From Stereocaulon alpinum (Eukaryota; Ascomycota; Lecanoromycetes; Lecanorales; Stereocaulaceae), in contig JAEUBA010000039.1 in NCBI GenBank assembly GCA_018257865.1, positions 1 to 64,000 on the forward strand: a stretch of 64,000 nucleotides of DNA. The letters are read 5' to 3'. How positions within the stretch are numbered: the first letter of the stretch is position 1; every line of letters starts with the position of its first letter. The notes beneath the pieces were generated by a model. That model was not told the origin of the DNA. It did no database searches and saw only the letters and a program-made list of their open reading frames with translations. A program made the position numbers and the translations under genes. This document shows, piece after piece, positions 36,601 through 48,896 of the stretch.

Positions 36601-37636
36601 CATTGCTATTGTAATGAAACAGTGTGGGGAAGATGCTCTGATGGGAAAGCTTGGTATCGTGCTCTACGAATACCTTGGAGAAGAGTACCCTGAAGTGCTT
36701 GGATCCATACTTGGTGCCCTTCGTTCGATCGTCACAGTGGTCGGCATCAATTCGATGCAGCCACCTATTAAAGACCTCCTCCCACGTTTAACGCCCATCC
36801 TTCGAAATCGACACGAGAAAGTTCAAGAAAATACCATTGACCTGGTCGGTCGTATTGCTGATCGAGGCCCTGAGAGTGTAAATGCAAGGGAGTGGATGAG
36901 GATATGCTTTGAGCTGCTAGATATGCTCAAGGCCCACAAGAAGGGAATACGACGCGCCGCAAACAATACTTTCGGTTTCATCGCTAAGGCTATCGGTCCT
37001 CAGGATGTTTTGTCGACGCTACTCAACAATCTCCGGGTACAAGAACGCCAGTCACGCGTGTGCACCGCGGTTGCCATTGGTATCGTGGCCGAGACCTGTG
37101 CGCCGTTCACTGTTCTTCCGGCACTAATGAACGAATACAGAGTCAAGGAGCTCAACGTCCAAAATGGAGTCTTAAAGTCGCTTAGTTTTCTCTTCGAATA
37201 TATCGGTGAAATGGCTAAGGATTACGTATACGCAGTGACTCCCCTACTCGAAGACGCCCTCATCGATCGCGACCAGGTCCATCGCCAGACAGCCGCGTCA
37301 GTCGTCAAGCACATTGCTCTCGGAGTGGTCGGACTTGGCTGCGAGGACGCCATGATGCACCTTCTTAACCTACTGTATCCCAACCTCTTCGAAACGTCTC
37401 CTCACGTCATCGACCGCATCATCGAGGCTATCGACGCTGTACGGGTGGCAGTTGGTACGGGGATGGTGATGAACTACGTTTGGGCAGGCCTCTTCCACCC
37501 AGCGAGGAGGGTGCGGCAGCCGTATTGGCGACTGTACAATGATGCCTATGTGCAGAGCGCCGATGCGATGATTCCGTACTTCCCAAGTATGGACGAGGAC
37601 AGACTTAACAGGCACGAGCTTGCAATAGTGCTCTGA
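33688..37636 (+). CDS. SF3B1: Splicing factor 3B subunit 1
   Basis: Five exons (33688-35338, 35404-35491, 35562-35708, 35781-35925, 35981-37636) give about 1,228 residues, as usual for fungal SF3B1 (yeast Hsh155). It is the HEAT-repeat core of the SF3b part of U2 snRNP and clamps the branch-site helix. The N-terminal third has repeated RWD motifs ([26 protein letters not shown]; about residues 226-280), the tryptophan ligand motifs that bind UHM domains such as that of U2AF65. HEAT repeats run from about residue 430 to the end. The loop with human K700, a cancer hotspot, is conserved as EQAKVRT with lysine at about 627. The region from EYANYYT to [13 protein letters not shown] is nearly identical to animals as I know them. 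Confidence 0.97.
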
Positions 37637-38806
37637 AGGTATATTTGTACAGGTGTACAAGGGGTTAGAAGGTTTAGTGGGTTTAGAGGTGAGAGGGATC
37701 ATTGGGAGACTTCTTCCAAGTGAGAGGTCTGAATGGGGTTGCATAGCTTGCGTAAACATGTCTCGACATAGGCAGTTGTTGTCTCGGCGCCACGAAGAAT
37801 CCTGTAAATGCCGCAATCTCGTGCTTCCAGCTTACGTCCTACCAAATCTTGTCGTTCTGACAGAAGTCCAAGGCACTCGAAGCACTGAAGCCTGCAAGTG
37901 TATGATTGGAGCGCATAGCTTACATAACCCAACCTGAGCTCTGTTGTCCCGTCTGTTGCTCGTGACTCGGAAGCTTGCCGAAGTGGCTGAACTTTGGGGG
38001 TGGGGTTTGCCGTTCCCAAGGCAGTTCGAGGCTTCAAGCTCCCTCGGCTCCATAACCCTAACTTATCCCGTCATCTGTTTCGTCACCCCGCAATTGAATT
38101 CTTAATCACCATGTCTTCGTCTTCGTCTTCGTCTTCGTCGTCGTCTTCTTACGCCGCTGCAGACCGAAGCCGGATTCTTGAGCAGTCGGGCCTTTTACAA
38201 AGTTACTACATTGACCATGTGTCTCGACGTGGGAAAGTATGCAGAGTGGGTGCACGGCCTTCAGAGTGGTCACTGGTCAACCTGCGGTGCCTGATCATCT
38301 TCTAACTTATCGGCCCGTCAAGCTCTAAAGCCTCGGAGCTTGGAATAGCTCAGACAGCTTCCTGCCGTTTCCTTTCAGGCTTTCACCATTAGACACGCAC
38401 TCTCCAAGAAACGTCATTGTTCCCTAACCTCGACCATCACGAAAGTCCTCGATTCTTGCAACCTGCACTGTGAAACGAGGCTCACTCACGAGGCTGTTCA
38501 AGTCTAGAAAAGTTTCTGGTCGGCGCGTCTCGACCTGCACTATACTGACATTCAAGGTTTGCCAGTCTAATGATGGAAGTGATAAACGGGAGCTGTGTTC
38601 AATGCAGTATAGGGCGACAATGCGGGGATTTAGGGCAAGCTCTAGAGCGTGCTCTAATGCGATGCAAGCCGCTGGACGTGTAGCGAGTGCTACTAATGAC
38701 GTACCGTGCCTGACTTCCCAATGTTTATATAATGCCGTCTTGGATGTTTTCTCAAGCTCGCGTGTTGCCTTCAAGTGTCAATTGAGAGAACGCGTTGCAA
38801 GACAAG
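37637..38806. other. Intergenic region with TCTTCG microsatellite
   Basis: No gene is firmly supported. A frame from the ATG at 38,111 encodes MS followed by a serine run from a (TCTTCG)n microsatellite (38,114-38,150), and then about 50 residues that match nothing I know. It may be a short hypothetical gene or a chance frame. The right end is the upstream region of the GH32 gene. Confidence 0.45.
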
Positions 38807-40878
38807 ATGCTCTCCTCTCCCCTTCTGTTATCGCTACTTGCTCTCGCAAGCAATGTACAAGCTCAGAGCTCCTCGTCTGTCTATATCGAACCTACTGTTC
38901 CTACAGGTACACCCATACCTGGCGATTATAGTGGTCCTTTAAGGCCACAGATCCATTATAGCCCGCCCAGGGACTTTATGGTGAGTCGTTACGAACAAAT
39001 GCAGATGTTAGCGATGGCATGAATGTGTCCAGACAGCGCTCTTCATCGAGACGACTGCAAGAAGAAGCTGCATTTCTTATTGAGTGGGGATAGAGTACAG
39101 TGGGATCATTATCTAATCATGGCATAGAATGACCCCAATGGAATGTTCGTGGATGCAAATGGACTCTATCATCTCTACTATCAATGTACGTCCTGCTGCG
39201 ACCTGTGATCAGATCTTTACACTCATGAATCTCTTCAGACAACCCAACGGGAATCGTAGCAGGAAATCAACATTGGGGACATGCTACTTCAAAAGATCTA
39301 TACCATTGGGAAAATCAGCCAATGTAAGACTTCTTCTCCACGTGTAGTAGCCCTTCTAACGTTGTTGATAGCGCCATCTTTCCAGGAGCGAAGGGTGAAG
39401 CTATCTTCTCTGGCTCTTGTGTTATCGACGTGAACAATACCAGTGGTTTCTTCCCTAACCAGACCAATGGAGTCGTGGCAATGTACACCTTGAACACTGA
39501 CAAGGAAGAAACTCAAGACCTAGCTTACTCGACCGATGGAGGCTACACATTCACAAAGTACGCTGGAAATCCAGTCATCTCAATTGGTAGCACTCAATTT
39601 CGCGACCCGAAGGTTCTCTGGCATGCGCCCACTCAGTCGTGGGTAGTGGTCATTGCCTACGCTCGCGAGTACGTTATTGGCTTTTACACGTCACCAGATC
39701 TCAAGAACTGGACTCATGCCTCGAATTTCACGCATCATGGGCTCATAGGTCTCCAATATGAGGTTCCCATTCTGATCTCCATACCCATGCTCACCAATGC
39801 TTCCATTGCTGAGCCAATGGATCCTTCGAACTTCGCTTCCACAGACATGTGGATTCTGCAAATTAGCATCAATCCTGGAGCACCACTAGGGGGTTCGATA
39901 TCACAGTACTTTCCTGGTTCTTTCAATGGCACGCATTTTACCCCAGCAGACGCTGGTACTCGCCTGACAGACTTCGGCAAGGACAACTACGCTGGCCAGT
40001 TTTTCTACGGCGTCCCCCCAACCTCGCCCCAAATCAGCATGGCCTGGGCCAGCAACTGGGAATACGCACAAATTGTCCCCACAGGTAAGGCATACACACA
40101 TCCCTTCCGAGTTTCAACGTGCGAATGTCGTACCTAACATAAATCCACAGGCCAACTTGAAGGCTTCCGCTCTTTCATGACCGTCCCCCGCGTTAACGTC
40201 CTCGCAAACACAACCCGAAACACCTACGCCCTCCTTTCCCTCCCCTACGACACCACACCCCTCTACACCACCCCAGACTCCGTCGTCAACTCAACATCCC
40301 TCCTCAACTCCTCCATCCTCTACGACTACAGCACCACCATCCCCTCTGGCGCCCTCCAATTCTCAATAAACATCACCGGCATCCCCCTCGCAAACGCAAC
40401 CGGCACCGCAAACTTCACCTTCCTCTCTTCTGTCACCGGCGAATCAATCCGCGGCGGTCTCTTCTTAGCAGGAGGCAACGGCGATACACCGCTGTGGATG
40501 GATAGAGGCAATACGAGGGGGTTCGATAACCCGTTCTTCACAGATAAATTCAGCACGGATGTGTGGTTGAATGAAGAGACGCAGACTGTGAGATTGTTGG
40601 GTGTGCTTGACCGCAGTATTCTAGAGGTCTTCTTGAACAACGGAGAGAAAGCAGGGACAATGATCTTCTTCCCACAAGGCGAGCTGGATACGTTGATCAT
40701 TGGCACAAGTGAACTCAACGTCGGAGTTACTGTGAGCGCGGAAGTGTATGGCTTGCAAAGCACATGGACGAGCCAAGAAGTCGGTAATGGGAACGGAACC
40801 GTGCTAGGGAACGTGACAATGAGCTCCATGGCCGCCGGCCAGAAAATGCGAAGGAACAGCCTGGGGCATCTGAGATAG
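38807..40878 (+). CDS. Secreted GH32 invertase/fructanase
   Basis: Five exons (38807-38980, 39128-39185, 39239-39323, 39372-40084, 40151-40878) give about 585 residues. A signal peptide ([14 protein letters not shown]) is followed by the five-bladed GH32 catalytic domain. The nucleophile motif NDPNG begins exactly at exon 2 (aspartate ~60), FRDPKV carries the transition-state aspartate (~184), and YEVPIL holds the acid/base glutamate (~236). In most family members the last motif reads ECP, but here valve-side Cys is replaced by Val. A C-terminal beta-sandwich ([20 protein letters not shown]) completes the fold. Many N-glycosylation sites fit secretion. It should hydrolyse sucrose or fructans outside the cell; sucrose versus inulin cannot be told from sequence. 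Confidence 0.93.
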
Positions 40879-40970
40879 CCAGACCATATTCGTTAGATAT
40901 TGGTCTTTTTTGAAAAAGTACAACAGCATTTTGGATATCTAATATAATACAAAAAAACGCCCATTCCCCA

Positions 40971-42441
40971 TCACCGCTGATGCAATTTCTTAAGCCTCGT
41001 AGCGCCCTCGAATACACCGCGATCTATAGCCGCCGCGACGGTTAATGTGCCGCCGATAACGGCGCAGACGCCGGTCAGGAAGCCTGCGAATGTTTTGGAG
41101 CGTTCTTCGCGGTTTATGACTTTCATGGGGGAGATGTCGTAGCTGAAGAAGACGCCTGGTATGCCGCCCCTGCCATCTCAACTGTTAGCCGGGTTCCAAT
41201 TTCGTTTGTAGAAGGGAGTGAAGAATGAAGGGAGGGAGAAGGGACAGTTTACCGCGCATGTAACCGCTCCTTATGCCCCTCCGCCGCATCACTTTCCCCG
41301 CTCAAACTCCGCTTGTGACTCGTAACGCTATACTGATGTGTTTCCAAACTGCCATCCTCGCCTCGTCCATGACTTCCTACGGGCAACACATCATCCACGA
41401 GTTCGTTCCCGCCTATCAAGCTGCTGCCTTTCGCTTGCCATCCTAGCGGTAAGTAGCTCGTGCTGACTACTTTGACGAAATACATGTAGTTGAATGCAGG
41501 GTCGTTTGTAACTTGTTCCGTTCCATCGAGCGGGTTCAAATGGTGATTTGTCCAGGGCATTGATTTTGCGCCCAAGGAGCGCGTGACGGATTCAGGGACT
41601 TGGGGGCCGAAGCGTAGATGGTGGATATGGTGCGTGAAGGTGTGGGGGTTTCCGTCGGGGGTGTCGAGGTAGTTGTTTAAATCGTGGACGTGCATGGCGC
41701 CATTGCTGAAGCTCCGTCCTGGCGCGATGTGGAAGTTGCCGATTACTTTGTTGACTCGGAAGCCGCCTTCGATTCTGCATCCTTGGCCTCGCTGCGCGTC
41801 TAGTTTTTCGCTGTAGTGTTCCCGCTCACACTGATCTACGTTTTCTCCTCGCCCAAATGCCCAGCTCACACTTGCGTAAGCTTCTCTGACTTCCTCGCAT
41901 GTATTGCAGCAGCCGGGTTTCAATGCTGTGGGTGGGGATGGGGCGCCGTAGCAGTTCCCGCAGTAGTCGGGCGAGAGATGGGATGCTTCTTCTTCGGCGT
42001 GCAGGTTTAGAGCTGTGATTTGGAGGGGGGCGGAACCGGCGGAGACGGGGGCTAATTGGACTTTGCGGAGACCGTCTTTTACGCCTGTTTGTTGCTCGCC
42101 GGATACGTCCATTACGTCGAGGGTTAGGAGCTCGCAGGGGATGCGGGGGAAGGAGATGTTGAGGTGGATTTCCATGCGCTCGCCTGGGAGGTTGGATGGT
42201 CAGCGTCCGGGTTTTCAATTCGATGTATGGGGGCGCAGTGGGTGTTACCTCGTCCTTTATCGACTATGAGCTCGGGGTGGACGGTTACTCGTCTATAGTC
42301 TGACCATTCGCCCCATACTAGGTAGAATACTATTAGTAGGGATGCGATTGTGACGATTCCTCCTGATGTTGTTCGTATTCGCGCATCTTCCACTGTTTTC
42401 GTGAACGCATCTAATCTCGTGAACCGGTTTTTGGCAGGCAT
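40971..42441 (-). CDS. ERV46: ERV46/ERGIC-3-type COPII vesicle protein
   Basis: Three exons (42441-42249, 42183-41253, 41169-40971) give about 440 residues. ERV46 with ERV41 cycles between ER and Golgi in COPII/COPI vesicles and retrieves ER proteins. An N-terminal cytoplasmic segment with LDAFTKTVEDARIRTTSGG precedes the first membrane helix (IVTIASLLIVFYLVWGEW). The lumenal domain has the cysteine cluster CGNCYGA...GCCNTCEEVREAY and the family stretches GCRIEGGFRVNKVIGNFHIAPG and HHIHHLRFG. It ends with GIPGVFFSYDISPMKV and a second helix (FAGFLTGVCAVIGGTLTVAAA). The C-terminus RLKKLHQR is basic. It is divergent from LCL3, with 361 bp between start codons. Confidence 0.95.
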
Positions 42442-42802
42442 ATTGGCTCAGCGAATATGGAAAACTGGTTAACTGTACTTGTAAATGTTGCCAGGCGCTC
42501 CAGCAGAGGCCAGCCTCGCGGGCTTCGACTCAAGCAGATGCTGCAGATCTGGAGTCGAAGATTGTGACAAAGACAGTATACATGAGACAAGTCCCCTCTC
42601 GATACTACGCAGTAGGAGAACGAGATATGCGTCAATTGGTAGACGTAGAGAAAGCAAGCGTCCGAATAATCTTCAATCTGGCCACCTTTGTTCGCAACTC
42701 TCGGCAAGGCGCGTGGCACGGCTGATCTCACAAGCGCGCTCTGGGCCTTTAGCCTCTCCCCACAACCCCATAAACACAGCTACTACACCCACCAAAGAAG
42801 CC
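42442..42802. promoter_or_regulatory. Divergent upstream region of ERV46 and LCL3
   Basis: A 361-bp space between two start codons that must contain both promoters. No TATA box or clear repeat is seen. Confidence 0.35.
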
Positions 42803-43632
42803 ATGCCATGGTGGCCATGGTCTTCCAATGAAGAAGCCAAAAAGAAGGCCCCTGTAAAATGGTCTGAATCCCTTAACAAAACCGACTGGACGCACTACAC
42901 GGACCCGCGCAACCTCCTCCCCGTCGTCTTCCTCACCACAACTATTATAGGCAGCTATGCCTTCTACCGGAGCTATCTGCGCCGCATACCGCAAGCTTCG
43001 TTAATCCAGCCGGGGTTCTGGAGGAAGCGGAGTCTGTTTGGGAGGGTCACGAGTGTGGGTGATGGGGATAATTTTCGGCTCTTTCATACGCCGGGGGGAA
43101 GGTTGGGGGGGTGGGGGTGGTTTCCTGGACGGACGGTCCCGACGGAGAGGAAGGAGTTGCAAGATAAGACTGTATGTGATTGGGATTTTGGGAAAGAGGG
43201 GAATGGGACAATGCTGATTGGGTTGGGTGGCAGATCCATGTTAGACTTGCTGGCGTCGACGCCCCTGAACTTGCGCATTTTGGAAGACCGAGCCAGCCGC
43301 ATTCACAGGAGGCCTTGGATTGGCTTACGAGCTATATCTTGCATCGGCGGATACGGGCGTATATCTACAAACGAGATCAGTATGATAGGGCGGTAGCAAC
43401 CGTATATGTAAGGCGGTGGCTGCTGAGACGGGACGTTGGGCTACAGATGCTGAGGATGGGATTGGCGACTGTGTATGAGGCGAAGACTGGGGCTGAATTT
43501 GGGGACTTGGAGGAGAAGTACAGGAGGGCCGAGAAGTGGGCGAAGTTGAAGAGAAAGGGGATGTGGGCGGGGAAGAAGAAGGATTATGAGAGTCCGAGAG
43601 ATTACAAGAATAGGATGGGTAGTGTCACATAG
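42803..43632 (+). CDS. LCL3: LCL3-type membrane-anchored nuclease
   Basis: Two exons (42803-43171 and 43234-43632, joined in phase 0) give about 255 residues. LCL3 is a fungal staphylococcal-nuclease-fold protein of the mitochondrial periphery whose substrate is not well defined. After a tryptophan-rich start ([14 protein letters not shown]) comes one membrane helix ([23 protein letters not shown]). The nuclease domain follows with [19 protein letters not shown], the active-site arginine/aspartate motif [10 protein letters not shown], and [32 protein letters not shown] and [13 protein letters not shown]. The intron falls between the first beta strands and [10 protein letters not shown]. No key residue appears lost. 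Confidence 0.93.
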
Positions 43633-43723
43633 TCAGGAATGGAATATGTCAAAATCGTAAAGCATGATTGCAGTGGTCTCGTGTTACAAGCTACTTGTTC
43701 AAAGGAACTGCTTCTGTGACAGC

Positions 43724-44900
43724 TTATCCCTGGACCCTGAACGTTCGGCCACTGGCTGTCTTTCTCTCTTTCTCCTCGTTTTCTGGTCTGGCTCTATTGA
43801 GTACTGCGTGTCATCAGTAAGAAGCTTCTATCTTGGGGCTTTCGCAGAGACCTACCCTGGAGGAAGTCTGCTGTCCGCCTTCGCATCCTTGAGTGGATGT
43901 ACGCCTATTGGCATTCAGTCAGCGAGACTCCGAGACTCCAGCAGACTTCAGTCTGTGGAGTGGCTCACCTTCGACGCTTTGATGTGATAGTGAAAGTAGT
44001 CACGGAATGTCTGGATGTGGGAAATGGTCTCTTGTCTTCGTTGCGGTGTAAGGTGTCTCGGAAATAGAACTGCGCTGTATTAGCTAAGTGTTCAGATAGG
44101 GCAGTCGATAGACGTCACCAAAAGTCACATATCCCACTTCTCCGTTGCTTCCATCGGCCAGGCCGCGCACGCCCTGCAGTTCTAGTGGAGGCTCATTGCG
44201 GAACAGCACCTGCGGAGCATTCTGTATAGCTCTCCTCCTTGCATCAACAAATTCCTGTAAGAACACTTTGCCATAGATTCTGTCCGTCTCTTCTCGGAAA
44301 ATAGTGCTGAAGATAACTGTGACTCTATCGTGACTCGCTTTAATGTAGATGGCCTCCTCGTCCCTGTAATGGATAGCCATTACTTCTCCACCTTCCCGTA
44401 CTCCCTCAGGCGCCGACTCTCGTGTGAATTTCGCAGCCTCCTCTTGCCTGTACGCAAAGTCGTCAAACGCTCTTTCGAAAGGTGCCGCCATTGCATTTCG
44501 CTTCATGAGTGACACGCGACGTATGAGATCCTCTCTTCCTTCTGGATCCGAGGGAAGGTTTTCCAAATCGATCAGGATGGAGAAATCGTAGCCTGCTTCT
44601 GGTGACACGATGTATGGGCCATATTCCCGTTCGAGCACTTCTTGTGCACCGTACTGTAGAAGCTCCTTGTAGCATTTGACGGCGATGGAAATCTGAATCC
44701 TTGATTTGGTTTCTGGTGTGGAAACGTGGAAGGTAACGTTGTCGAAATCGGAGACTACTTGGTCGATTGAGACGTGAGGGGCTCTATTGCGAGGTTTAGT
44801 AAAGGTCCCAAGATTGGTAGGTTTGGGGGTTGGTCTACCCAGAGAAGCGCTCTGTGAGTAGCGACTGTATGAGAACATTCTGGTAGTCCAACAGAAGCAT
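43724..44900 (-). CDS. ARPC2: ARP2/3 complex subunit 2 (p34)
   Basis: Five exons (44900-44839, 44783-44119, 44069-43969, 43904-43856, 43803-43724) give about 318 residues. The ARPC2-ARPC4 dimer forms the scaffold of the ARP2/3 complex and contacts the mother actin filament at branch points. The first exon gives [15 protein letters not shown], the typical family start, which a single-frame reading misses because of the first intron. Then follow [86 protein letters not shown] and, after the introns, [26 protein letters not shown] and [12 protein letters not shown] 49-nt exon lies near the end. It is divergent from the HET gene. Confidence 0.95.
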
Positions 44901-45379
44901 TGTGATTTCAGGCGATGTCTATATCATCTTTCGGGGCCCACAGCTTGAGTCTAATCGATTAAACAATGTAACAAACCCTCATGCCTGGTAAGGATTCGAA
45001 GCGACGCGTGTGCGGCAAGCGCGGCAACCGTGCAAGCCAGCCTCAAACAAGTCGAAGGCAAGGAACATTCGCATACTTTATCAAACAGCTCTAGCTTATC
45101 CTCGCGGATTGAGAGATTTTTTCGGTGTCGTCTTTGGAGCCTGTTGACTTACACAATGCAACGAGATTGCCCACCACTCAAGGCAATGTCGACTTATCAT
45201 CGACGCGAGGTTTGAGACGTCTCACAGTCACGTGGACTATATTCGGCATCAGATAGGACCAATGCATCGCTAAGACCGAGGGTAAGAAGCCGCGGATGCC
45301 AAATCTAGGTCCCGCACGAAGTATCCAGCCGCCCATCTCGCTGCACGAGCTTTGACAGGGTTTTCTCATTAGCAACAAT
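44901..45379. other. Divergent upstream region of ARPC2 and the HET gene
   Basis: About 480 bp between start codons. No repeat or RNA gene is seen; it should hold both promoters. Confidence 0.4.
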
Positions 45380-48076
45380 ATGTCCGAGGAATTTCTACCG
45401 TATGAGTATGAGGCTCTGAAGCCAGCAGAAAATGATGATGGTGAAATTCGCCTTCTAACTTTGCTCCCCGGATCCGTGGGCTCTCATATCAACTGCAAGC
45501 TCTTCCGCGTCTCCTTGGCTCAACCTCCAAAGTACGAGGCCCTATCTTATACATGGGGCAATCCCAAAAGCATCCATAGCACAATTCCAGCGGTAGGAGA
45601 TCCTACTAGCACTTACTCAATCACTCTGAATGGACTTCACGCGACCATAACTTACAACCTTGAGGCTGCATTGCAGCAGCTTCGCTATGCTAAGTTCGAA
45701 CGGATTCTATGGGTCGACGCTCTTTGCATCGATCAACGTAACATGTCAGAGCGTAATGAGCAAGTCAAAGTAATGGGCAAGATCTATGAGCGCGCAGCCT
45801 GCGTCTTGGCTTGGCTAGGAGAACACGATGCGTACGTTGATCTGGCCTTTGATACGCTGGAACAACTCTTGTGGGCCACGAAGGCTCTGATATATCAAGG
45901 TTATGCAGATTGGAATGGATGCACAATTGACAATATCACACAGGACATGCTTGACTTGTACATCGACTCTGACTACCCAATGTGTGGGTTAAGCACGTCT
46001 GACTCAATATGCAAGAGTTTTACGAACGGCAAGCAAAGACTCGATAGACTACTGAACACATCAGGAGTCGAAACGAGCACTTCAATGCCCACTACATCCT
46101 CCAAACGCCGTTTCATAGATCCGGACGCGCGCCGTCTTCGTGATCTGCTGGCCTCAATTCCAGTAGCCTTTCCTGCTGAGCCCATAAGCTTGACGAAGAT
46201 GGCAACCGATACTTGGGGTAATACTGGTTCATTCGCTTTTCGTATCATGTCAAATGAATTCAATTTCTCAGCAATACCTGATTGGAAGGAAAGAACAGAC
46301 GCACTCAGTGAAGTGTTCAGCTATCGCTATTATTGGAGAAGGCTCTGGGTTTTGCAAGAGCTTGCATTGGCAGCCAGTACGTACTTTTCGGTCTTTCTTG
46401 CTGAATGTAGAGCACCAATCTCTTGCATGAATTATTGTGAGAGCGATGAGTCAGGCTGCTTTCTATCAATGTGCGTCAAAAGCATGTCTTTTGTCTGGCC
46501 TGCAGACGACAGGAGCTCATTTTGGAGTAGAGCCTCTGCCCCAAGAAAAACTGTTAGGAAGGATGAACGGATTGAGAGCTTGTGGCCCGGAAAATCTCTG
46601 GCTATTCATTGCTTCTGAGTCCTTCTTTGGTCTGAGCGCAGCTCTTAGGTAAAATGTTATATCTGTTATCTACTTTAGACTTGTTTCTGCCACTCGGACT
46701 CCGTCTTCAAAACCCGTTCCTCCCTGCTTTACTTTGACTACCTCAGCTTCGTCTCGTGGAGACAAAGCTGCGCCCCCAACGTCTTCTACCCCAAGTCCAT
46801 TGGTCCCAGCAGTTTTATTCAGGCTTAGAGTACCCTTTAGATGGTGATTCTAACTCTGAAACCTCCAGATGTGGCCATTGTTTGTGGTCATCGTCAAGTA
46901 AACTTAGACATGATGTACGTCATAGTGCGAGTCTATGACACTGCTGGGAGGTTAAGGCCTGATCTCAAATCGCTCTTCAGTAATGTTGGCAACCAGTCCG
47001 CAGACGATCTTGTGTTGTGCATTGTTCATCCAGCCACGGTCCTCGATATGCGTACTCGACGAGCGGAGGAATCCCTTGCAACAATGGTGCAAACCCATTC
47101 CAATCGTCTCTGCTCGGATCCGAAGGACGCTATATATGCTCTACTTAACGTATCGCTCCCAATAGACATTGAAATCAATTATGAGAGACCGGTAGACGAG
47201 CTCTATATAATGGCTACCAAAGTAATGATCAACTTCGAGCAAAACCTTAACATCATCTCGACAGCGTCTTGGCTCGATGCGTCAGAAGACCTTGATTGCT
47301 TACCGTACATCGGTTTGCCGACTTGGGTTCCGCACTTTGAAAGTATACTGCAACCAATGGAGATCTACTCGTATACCTATGAATATGACAAGCAACACTT
47401 CGGTGCTGGGGGCAATATGAAGCCGTCAAAGGATGTACTTTCGACTGGAGATTTGCGAATTCTCGCCGTCGACGGTGGTTTCTATGGGGAGATCGAAGAT
47501 GCAGGCTCGACGGTAAGGGCCAGTGACCACGCACTGGCAGATTTGGTAGCTGTAGCCATTGGTACGCTACGACCTGAGGTCTGGTCTCGAGTCTTCCCAA
47601 GAGCGTCATTCAACGGGAAAATGACCATTGACGGAGAGGTGTTGCGGTTTTTAGCTATGGACGTGTACCAGAATCCAAGTACTGGCTTCGATAAAAGGAT
47701 GAAACATGATGCTGAAACGCGGAGATCGTTCATATCTGACGTCAGCGTCAAAAAACCACCTCGAAAGCTCCTCCATTGTCTAGAAGCGTCGCTGCGTGAG
47801 AAATCTATATGCACAACAACAACAGGACATATGGCACTCGTCCTCGGAAATCCCAGACCAGGTGACCACGTGTTCGTCGCAAGAGGCTCAACGGGTCCAC
47901 TCATTCTTCGTCCTGCGAGCGCCGATGAGACCTATGACGAGACCCGGAAAAAGCACTCTATCTCCACGTTCTACGAGCTAGTTGGTGGTTCGTATGTTCA
48001 CGGGATTGCGGACGGCGAAGTGGTGGAGATGATGGGAAGGGGAGAAGTCCAAGAAGAGACTGTCTACCTCATATAG
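45380..48076 (+). CDS. HET-domain (heterokaryon incompatibility) protein
   Basis: Two exons (45380-46376 and 46869-48076) joined by a 492-nt intron give about 734 residues. The N-terminal HET domain shows YEALSYTWGN (~residues 55-65), ERILWVDALCIDQRNMSERNEQV, GKIYERAACVLAWLG and, at the exon end, YYWRRLWVLQELALA. The second exon continues with VAIVCGHRQVNLDM and LCSDPKDAIYALLNVS, then the long variable C-terminal half usual for het-6-like proteins. HET proteins trigger cell death or growth arrest when genetically different hyphae fuse, and many paralogues have no known partner. The intron is about nine times longer than others here. If it is not spliced, the gene is broken and the first product ends at 46,618. 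Confidence 0.8.
46377..46868 (+). other. Unusually long intron or insertion in the HET gene
   Basis: The segment starts GTACGTAC and ends CTCCAG, and its removal joins ELALA to VAIVCGHRQ in frame. It contains short open frames but nothing I can name, and no inverted or direct terminal repeats were seen by eye. Confidence 0.6.
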
Positions 48077-48896
48077 ACGGCTAGTTGCCATCTGCGGGCT
48101 TTACGAAGATGAATGACAATATCTGTGGGTTATGGCTTTTTTTATGGCTCTCTTGCTCGTTATAAAGTGTGTGTATGAAATCAACTGCTGTTAGGAAAAT
48201 CAGGAATGGGCTTGGGGTGATTGTCATTTACGAAGATGAATGCATACGCGGATATGATGAGGCTCTGAGTTTATAGAAACGCCCGATGCTACGTACAATA
48301 GTTCAATATGTACCTATTTCTTGACAAGTCTTCGTCTCAGTCTGCGTATGCGTCCGCATGCTGGGAGCCAGTCGATGGTTATAGGGGTTTCTACGGTCAC
48401 TAACCTTTCGATTGTAATCTTTGCGGCATTTTGATCCTCTCTCCCCGAAAGCGTGGTTGGGTCATATCAGAGCCATTTATAGAATCCCTTCTTTCCAAAT
48501 GTATCAGATCGTAATCTGCACCCTAAGCATGACCTGTCAGATCATAGAGGGCTGAAACTCGAGATCTAATAATGTTTCGATAACTACTGCACAAGGTATG
48601 TACGAGTCATGAGACTGGCTGTGAAAGCGGTCTCCAAATCCATCTCTACTTAGTGTAAACCTCATCTAGCCCTAAGCACATGGAAGAGTACCGGACAGTA
48701 CCTGCAAGAGGACCATCCCAACTTATCGCGCAAAGAGAATAGCTTGTACTCTATGGCTCTTGCAATATCGCTCTGCGGAACATCACATACGTCAAGGCTG
48801 GAAGCTGAGCATGTCGAAGCTGGAGAATATGTTGATGATTCTCGTCTATTGATACACATCAGAAAATTCCTTTCCCTTGAATCGACATGCCACTCC
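48077..48896. other. Intergenic region, HET to BTB
   Basis: Convergent 3' regions of the HET gene and the BTB gene. No gene is supported; short frames on both strands lack motifs. Confidence 0.45.
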
